From: JAFDZV01 sp966128725
GTDB taxonomy: Bacteria; Bacteroidota; Ignavibacteria; OLB7
Length of the DNA: 18,461 nucleotides
Direction of reading: 5' to 3'
Assembly: GCA_966128725.1 (NCBI GenBank)
Contig: CBHYLN010000102.1
Span: forward strand, 1-18,461
Below, one piece after another: positions 13,988 through 18,461 of this stretch. Each line of letters starts with the position of its first letter. Within the stretch, counting starts at the first letter, position 1. The translations under genes and the position numbers were made by a program. A model generated the notes under the pieces. The model saw only the letters and a program-made list of their open reading frames with translations, was not told the origin of the DNA and made no database searches.

Positions 13988-14785
13988 TCACATTCGCCGG
14001 CGCGGCACGCCCGCCGGAAGCTGCACGGTGCAGTACTTACCCTCAGGCGCGCTCTCGCGAGCCTTGTCCACGGTGATCGATACCTTGCGGTCGCCGTTGG
14101 CAATGCTCACCGATGCGCGGTGCGGGAACTTTCGGCCGCCCACGGTTCGGAAGTCCTTGTAGGTTATCGCGAAATCCTCGGTTGTTGTGTCGCCAACCGC
14201 GGGATACCTGACGTAGGAGAGCACCGTTGCATCGGCGGGATCGATCACGAACTGCTCGCGACCGATCGCCGAACGCACCGTGTAGCGAACGCCGTCGCTG
14301 TTGGTTGCATACTCGTACGTGCCTCGCTCGGGAAACCTGGGCAACTCGCCCCGGAACATCGCAACCATCTGATCGTAATCCAGCTCCAGTTGCATCAGCT
14401 TCGAGAACGTTTCGCCATCCGGCTTTCCTTCGATTGCCTCGCCTTCCTGCGCATTAAAGAACACAAACGCGCCGCGCGTTGCCGCCAGGGCGCCAACCGG
14501 CACACCGAATGGGCCGATCAGGTTCACGCGAAGGGAGTCCCGGCTCTTGACCAGCGCATCGTACCAGATCGTGATGCCCATTCCGGCGATCTTCATCTCG
14601 CCGTTGATAGCCAGTGTGGGCGTTGTCTCGTACGACGCGCGCAGGCGCATCAGCAACGAGTCCGCAAGCGTCTCGGATGTCGCGCGCACGGCCGACGTTC
14701 CGGAACCGCATCCGGCGATCATCGCACCGAAGCCCAGCACAACCACAACAAGCAACGTGATTCGGTTCATCATAGTCATCATCAT
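13988..14785 (-). CDS. DUF4292 (LolB-like) lipoprotein
   Basis: The product is a 265-residue predicted lipoprotein with a signal segment ending MIAGC (Cys26). The body (about 45-250) fits DUF4292, a LolA/LolB-fold family of Bacteroidota and relatives: NGEMKIAGMG early, then DSLRVNLIGPFGVPVG, a middle region around the segment ELDYDQMVAMFRGELP, and DFRTVGGRKFPHRASVSIANGDRKVSI near the end. It is probably an outer-membrane acceptor for lipoproteins carried across the periplasm. Five ATG codons crowd the start (14785, 14782, 14779, 14773, 14770); 14785 is given, but 14773 or 14770 would make an equally good signal peptide. It lies 83 bp after the TPR lipoprotein gene and 171 bp before lptD. Confidence 0.85.
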   Translation of the reverse strand: MMMTMMNRITLLVVVVLGFGAMIAGCGSGTSAVRATSETLADSLLMRLRASYETTPTLAINGEMKIAGMGITIWYDALVKSRDSLRVNLIGPFGVPVGALAATRGAFVFFNAQEGEAIEGKPDGETFSKLMQLELDYDQMVAMFRGELPRFPERGTYEYATNSDGVRYTVRSAIGREQFVIDPADATVLSYVRYPAVGDTTTEDFAITYKDFRTVGGRKFPHRASVSIANGDRKVSITVDKARESAPEGKYCTVQLPAGVPRRRM

Positions 14786-14868
14786 CCACGGTCAGTTTGT
14801 CGCGCTTGCCGAAACTACCGGCGGCGCCGCATCGTGGAACGCCGACATCGATCATGGGTTTAGTCGGC

Positions 14869-16515
14869 CTACGGAGTTGCGTCGCGTTTGCCGCGCAGCG
14901 CCTCGTTCAGGGGATCCAGATGAATCGCGCGTTCGTAGGCATTGCGCGCGTTGGCGTTATCGCCCACGGCCCGGTACGCGTCGCCAAGATGCTCGTACAC
15001 CTCGGCGCTGGCGCCGCCAATCGCAATCGAACGCCGAATATACTCAAGTGCCTGCTTGTACTCCCCCATTCCAAAGAGTATCCAACCCTTCGTATCAAGG
15101 AAGGATTCGTTGTTCGGCTCGTCGGCCAGGGCGCGATTTACCAGCGCGAGCGCAACGTCCAGCTTGCGATTGAACTGGGCCAGCGAGTAGGCGAAGTTGT
15201 TCATGATGCCCGCATCGTCCGGGGCTCGATCCAGCGCCCGCCGGAATGCATTCTCGGCGGCGGCAGGTTTTGCAAGCCTTGTGTTGATGGTTCCCAGATA
15301 CGCCCATGCCCTGTACTTGCCGTTGTCGATCGCTACCGATCGCTGGAACGCGTGTTCGGCGCTGTCGAACTGGCCAGTGGCCAGATAGGCCTCGCCCAGT
15401 TGATGATGCACCTGGGCATTCTCGCCGAATCGTCCCGCGCTGGGGACCATGAATCGCAGCGCCCGCGCGGCCTGGCCAACGTTGAGATAATCGCGCGAGG
15501 CCTCCAGCCACAAAGCAGCGCTGGATTGCGGATGCAGTACCGCCGCGGTCATCAGCGAGTCGGCACCGTCATCGTTGCCCGCATGATACCGCAACATGCC
15601 GGCGGCCAGCCAGGCGGATGGCCGTGCCGGGGTGTATGCCACGATACGGGCGGCCAGCGCCTCGGCGTAGTCGCGAAGCGCGGGATCAACCAGCATCACG
15701 CGTGCGCGCACAACCGGATTGGCGCGCGTAAGAAGGAAGTCCGCGTATGCCGAGTCGGAATTCAGGTGATCGTGTACCTCGTCGAGCAGGGCGATGGCCT
15801 CGGCATGCCGGCCAGCGAGGATGTAGGCCGTTGAAAGTACCGAATACAGATCCCGATCGGCGGGGTTTATCACCAGCAGTTCGCGAAGGATTTCGATGGC
15901 GCGATCGTGCTGCCGCCTGCCGGTGTAAAGGTCCGCGAGACTGAGCAACGTGTTGTAATCGCTGGTAATGTTGCGGCGGATGTACTCGTAGTGGGCGATC
16001 GCGGCATCGGCGTCGTATCGCTGGAGCAGCCGTGCGGCGTTGTACCGTGCCGAGATGTTGTCGGGATGGCGTTGGATAACGTTCTCGTAGTGCTCAACGG
16101 CCTCGCGCATGTTGCCCGAGGCCGTGTACAGCTCCGCGGCCAGCAGGTGCGCGTCGTCGTTTTCGGGCGCGAACGAGATGGCCGTGCGCACATGGGCCAG
16201 CGCCGAATCGGTATTGCCCAGATTATGATAGCAGCGCGCGATGGCGAAATTTGCTGCCGGCCAACTGGGGCGCAGGATCAGTGCGCCGGCAAGCCGCGAC
16301 GCCGCGTCCTGATAGTTCCCGCGCATCTGCAGCACCGAGCCCTCCAGAAACAATCGCTCGGCCAATCGGATTCGTTGGGGGTCGGGCATGGCAGCGGGCG
16401 ATCGGGCCGCCCCGTCCGCCGGGCGCGCGCCTGGCGCCGTGGCGCATCCGGCAAGCGTTGCCAGCGCCAGCAATGCGGCGGCCGCTAATCGATATGGGGA
16501 ACTGGCGGAACTCAT
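14869..16515 (-). CDS. TPR-repeat lipoprotein linked to LolB-like/LptD genes
   Basis: The product is a 548-residue predicted lipoprotein. The signal segment ends LAGC (Cys24) and TPR units run from about 48 to the C-terminus, roughly a dozen. Clear units include AAELYTASGNMREAVEHYEN (about 126-145), LGEAYLATGQFDSAEHAFQR (373-392) and LGDAYRAVGDNANARNAYER (510-529). The C-terminal part with LDTKGWILFGMGEY (473-486) matches the pattern of large TPR proteins that lie beside lolB in some Proteobacteria. TPRs bind protein partners, so a scaffold or assembly factor for outer-membrane delivery is plausible. The ATG at 16515 begins the signal peptide; no Shine-Dalgarno site is seen. It is the first gene of the minus-strand run and divergent from prfA. 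Confidence 0.87.
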   Translation of the reverse strand: MSSASSPYRLAAAALLALATLAGCATAPGARPADGAARSPAAMPDPQRIRLAERLFLEGSVLQMRGNYQDAASRLAGALILRPSWPAANFAIARCYHNLGNTDSALAHVRTAISFAPENDDAHLLAAELYTASGNMREAVEHYENVIQRHPDNISARYNAARLLQRYDADAAIAHYEYIRRNITSDYNTLLSLADLYTGRRQHDRAIEILRELLVINPADRDLYSVLSTAYILAGRHAEAIALLDEVHDHLNSDSAYADFLLTRANPVVRARVMLVDPALRDYAEALAARIVAYTPARPSAWLAAGMLRYHAGNDDGADSLMTAAVLHPQSSAALWLEASRDYLNVGQAARALRFMVPSAGRFGENAQVHHQLGEAYLATGQFDSAEHAFQRSVAIDNGKYRAWAYLGTINTRLAKPAAAENAFRRALDRAPDDAGIMNNFAYSLAQFNRKLDVALALVNRALADEPNNESFLDTKGWILFGMGEYKQALEYIRRSIAIGGASAEVYEHLGDAYRAVGDNANARNAYERAIHLDPLNEALRGKRDATP

Positions 16516-16713
16516 CGAGGGGGCGATCGCGCGATGCGTGGCGCACCGTGTCTGGTGTCAGAATGCTAGATTGAGCGTTCGGCTCCTTTTATGATCCCAT
16601 GCTGATGCGTTCGATGTACGCCAGGTGCCCGGCGGATAAGGCTTCGGCCCGACCTGTTTCGGCAACGAACGTGAACGAAACGTACCGTAATTCCATCCGA
16701 CTAGCAACGTACA
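16516..16713. promoter_or_regulatory. Divergent promoter region between TPR gene and prfA
   Basis: This 198-bp gap must hold promoters for both the minus-strand run and prfA. I cannot place them with confidence: TTGAGC (16571-16576) and TATGAT (16590-16595) face prfA but are only 13 bp apart. GTTTCG (16656-16661) and CGAAAC (16676-16681) form a 6-bp inverted repeat around 14 bases. The hexamer ACGTAC appears at 16680-16685 and again at 16707-16712, just before the prfA ATG. No Shine-Dalgarno site precedes either start. Confidence 0.45.
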
Positions 16714-17793
16714 ATGTTCGAGAAGCTTAGCCAGATCCATCGTCGCTACGAGGAGATCGAGATGCGTCTGGGCGATCCTTCGATCGCCAACGATATGAAG
16801 GTGTACCGCGAACTGATGCGCGAGCAACGCCAGCTTCGCCCGATCGACGAGGCGTTCCATGAGTACGATCGCCTGCTTCGCGAAATCGAGGATGCCCGCG
16901 AATTGATGGAAGCCTCCGATGATCCCGGCTTGCGCGATCTCGCGTTCGCCGAATACGCCGAGTTGCGCCAGCGGCGCGAGGCGATGGAGGAGGAGATCCG
17001 CTATCTGCTGATCCCGCAGGACCCGGACGATTCCAAGAACTGTATCGTGGAAGTTCGTGCGGGTACCGGCGGCGAGGAGGCCGCGCTGTTTGCCGCCGAC
17101 CTGTACCGCATGTACAGCCGCTACGCCGAGGCCAAGGGCTGGAAGCTGGAACTGCTTGATTACTCCGAGGCCGAACTGGGAGGGTTCAAGGAAGTTTCCT
17201 TCATGCTCTCCGGTGAGGATGTGTTCGGCTCATTGAAATACGAATCCGGTGTTCACCGCGTGCAGCGTGTGCCGGAAACCGAGCAGCAGGGGCGCGTGCA
17301 TACCTCGGCTGCGTCGGTGGCGGTGCTGCCCGAGGTGGAGGACGTGGAGATCGACGTGAACCCGGCCGACATTCGCCTTGATACGTTTCGCTCGGGCGGC
17401 AAGGGTGGGCAGAACGTCAACAAGGTGGAGACTGCCGTGCGCCTTACCCATGTGCCAACCGGTGTGGTGGTTGCCTGCCAGCAGGAGCGTTCGCAGTTGC
17501 AGAACCGGGAACGCGCGATGAAGATGTTGCGGGCCAAGCTGTACGAGCTGGAACGTGAGAAGCGCGATGCCGCCTATGCCGCACAACGCAAGGGGATGGT
17601 GGGCAGCGGTGATCGCTCGGAGAAGATCCGCACCTACAACTATCCGCAGAATCGTCTCACCGATCACCGCCTTGACGGTGATGCCAAGAACTACTCGCTG
17701 CGCGAAGTGGTGGAAGGGGAGCTCGATCCTGTGATCACGGCCCTGAAGGTTGCTGACCGCGCCGAGAAGCTCCGAACCGGCGCAACCATCTAA
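16714..17793 (+). CDS. prfA: Peptide chain release factor 1
   Basis: The product is 359 residues, full length for RF1, which reads UAA and UAG stop codons and frees the finished peptide from the ribosome. The N-terminal coiled-coil domain covers about 1-100. The stop-recognition loop has PET (187-189), matching the RF1 PxT rule and not the SPF of RF2. The peptidyl-transferase loop is SGGKGGQNVNKVETAV (227-242) with GGQ at 231-233; its Gln is the usual methylation site of PrmC. The segment RAGTGGEEAALFAADLYRMY (115-134) is also typical. The start at 16714 gives the common N-terminus MFEKLSQI; no Shine-Dalgarno site is visible. No prmC gene follows in this window. Confidence 0.97.
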   Translation: MFEKLSQIHRRYEEIEMRLGDPSIANDMKVYRELMREQRQLRPIDEAFHEYDRLLREIEDARELMEASDDPGLRDLAFAEYAELRQRREAMEEEIRYLLIPQDPDDSKNCIVEVRAGTGGEEAALFAADLYRMYSRYAEAKGWKLELLDYSEAELGGFKEVSFMLSGEDVFGSLKYESGVHRVQRVPETEQQGRVHTSAASVAVLPEVEDVEIDVNPADIRLDTFRSGGKGGQNVNKVETAVRLTHVPTGVVVACQQERSQLQNRERAMKMLRAKLYELEREKRDAAYAAQRKGMVGSGDRSEKIRTYNYPQNRLTDHRLDGDAKNYSLREVVEGELDPVITALKVADRAEKLRTGATI

Positions 17794-18076
17794 CCCGCGG
17801 CATGGCCGCAAGCGCTGATCGGCTGCGCCGCATGCCCACGGCGGACGCATGCGTGGCCTGGATTGATGCGCTGCACAGCCGATCGTACCCGCGGCCAGCC
17901 ACGCCATTAATATCGCACGATGGTGTTGTGCTCGGCGTTGGAATCATATATTCGGCCTCAATAAGTGGCGCTGCCTTCCCCAGAACGCTCGCAGGTCCAC
18001 TGCGCGCGATGCCGCGTCGACCGCCGGAACCCCGTTTCCGGTGATCGTACAGATCGTTCACAAAGCCAGCGTTTCG
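17794..18076. other. Spacer between prfA and the right-end lipoprotein gene
   Basis: These 283 bp hold no gene I recognise. A plus-strand ORF at 17802-18044 (80 codons, ATG eight bases after prfA) has no Shine-Dalgarno site and matches no family I know; its Arg/Pro-rich end looks like chance. The ATG falls in the loop of a 5-bp hairpin (17797-17801 with 17805-17809). An AT-rich patch, TATATT (17947-17952) with TTGTGC 15 bp upstream (17926-17931), is a weak promoter candidate for the next gene. A 6-bp hairpin pairs CCGGAA (18024-18029) with TTCCGG (18036-18041). Confidence 0.4.
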
Positions 18077-18461
18077 ATGAGCCAACATCGTCCAACTCCG
18101 CATCACGCCATTGTCCGCCAGCTTCTTGCATGCCTGGGAATTGCATCAATCGCGATCGTGCTTGCCTCGTGCGGGCGTGACTCCGGTCCTGATGCGGGCC
18201 GCCAGGCCGGTGCAACCGGTGACCAGGCCGCACGCACAGCCGACTCCGCCCATCGCGCTGATTCGGTTGCCAAGGCCAACTCCGCGAAGCTTTCGGTTCC
18301 GGTGGCGCAGTTCCCCGAGATCAAATACACGCGCGTGGCGATCTCAACGCGATCGATGCTCGACTCCATCCGTCGCCGATACGGCAAAACCAAGGGCGGC
18401 AACGAGGCCTTCCGCGCCATTACCACGCTGAACCGCAAGGAGTTCGGGTTCATCCATCTCG
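18077..18461 (+). CDS. Partial lipoprotein with low-complexity linker, cut by the window end
   Basis: The first 128 residues are visible and the frame stays open to the window edge. The ATG at 18077 starts a signal peptide ending VLASC, with Cys32 the probable lipidated residue. Residues about 33-75 are an Ala/Asp/Ser/Arg-rich linker similar in style to the one in LptD. The following segment, STRSMLDSIRRRYG (90-103) and AITTLNRKEF (114-123), recalls the short LNR-type region, followed by a strand, that precedes some L,D-transpeptidase or LysM-like domains. That would fit a cell-wall enzyme, but the catalytic part is beyond the window and this is a guess. No Shine-Dalgarno site is evident. Confidence 0.7.
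   Translation, partial: MSQHRPTPHHAIVRQLLACLGIASIAIVLASCGRDSGPDAGRQAGATGDQAARTADSAHRADSVAKANSAKLSVPVAQFPEIKYTRVAISTRSMLDSIRRRYGKTKGGNEAFRAITTLNRKEFGFIHL

Noticed and set aside
16571..16595. A sigma70-like promoter (TTGAGC and TATGAT) for prfA
   Set aside because: The 13-bp spacing is too short for a standard promoter, so it was not called as one.
17794..18076. prmC (release factor methyltransferase), which often follows prfA
   Set aside because: No frame after prfA shows a methyltransferase motif such as NPPY, and the space is too short.
17735..18106. A 123-codon minus-strand ORF overlapping the prfA end
   Set aside because: It overlaps the prfA C-terminus and matches no family; composition looks like chance.

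Overview
The window looks like a chromosomal segment from a GC-rich member of the Bacteroidota/Chlorobiota side of the FCB group. A Kapabacteria- or Ignavibacteria-like lineage is my best guess. The reasons are a canonical type IX secretion (T9SS) C-terminal sorting domain on a metalloprotease, a second likely T9SS cargo, a DUF4292 (LolB-like) lipoprotein, a DUF3891 protein, a Bacteroidota-style LptD, and many starts without a visible Shine-Dalgarno site. The lineage is an inference from gene content; there is no rRNA marker here. I see no tRNA, rRNA, CRISPR array, insertion sequence or phage gene.

Layout. A plus-strand beta-propeller lipoprotein gene (188-1252) converges on a long run of ten minus-strand genes (1441-16515), with a strong bidirectional hairpin between them. 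Read in the direction of transcription, the run starts with an outer-membrane biogenesis cluster: a TPR lipoprotein (16515-14869), a DUF4292/LolB-like lipoprotein (14785-13988) and LptD (13816-11075). An FKBP-type prolyl isomerase lipoprotein follows (10927-10367). Then come DUF3891 and thiamine pyrophosphokinase, which share one base (10281-9553 and 9553-8915). Next is a T9SS-type M12B-like metalloprotease (8690-6054) closed by a strong terminator. A lipoprotein and an eight-motif FG-GAP protein follow, overlapping by 11 bp (5820-4795 and 4805-2715). The run ends with a secreted tandem-PDZ protein (2619-1441). On the right, prfA (16714-17793) is divergent from the TPR gene. A lipoprotein with a variable linker (from 18077) runs off the window edge.

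How the genes work together. Most products act in the envelope or outside the cell. The TPR/DUF4292/LptD group would serve lipoprotein and LPS delivery to the outer membrane, and the FKBP lipoprotein would help fold periplasmic proteins. The metalloprotease and FG-GAP protein are likely T9SS cargo. Only thiamine pyrophosphokinase, DUF3891 and prfA look cytoplasmic. No intergenic gap exceeds 300 bp. Several gaps hold perfect inverted repeats that could be terminators or operators.

Nothing here is clearly a new defence or mobile system. The leads worth following are the LolB-like operon, the Met-rich segment between the PDZ domains, the HD-like residue pattern in DUF3891 next to thiamine pyrophosphokinase, and the coupled lipoprotein/FG-GAP pair.
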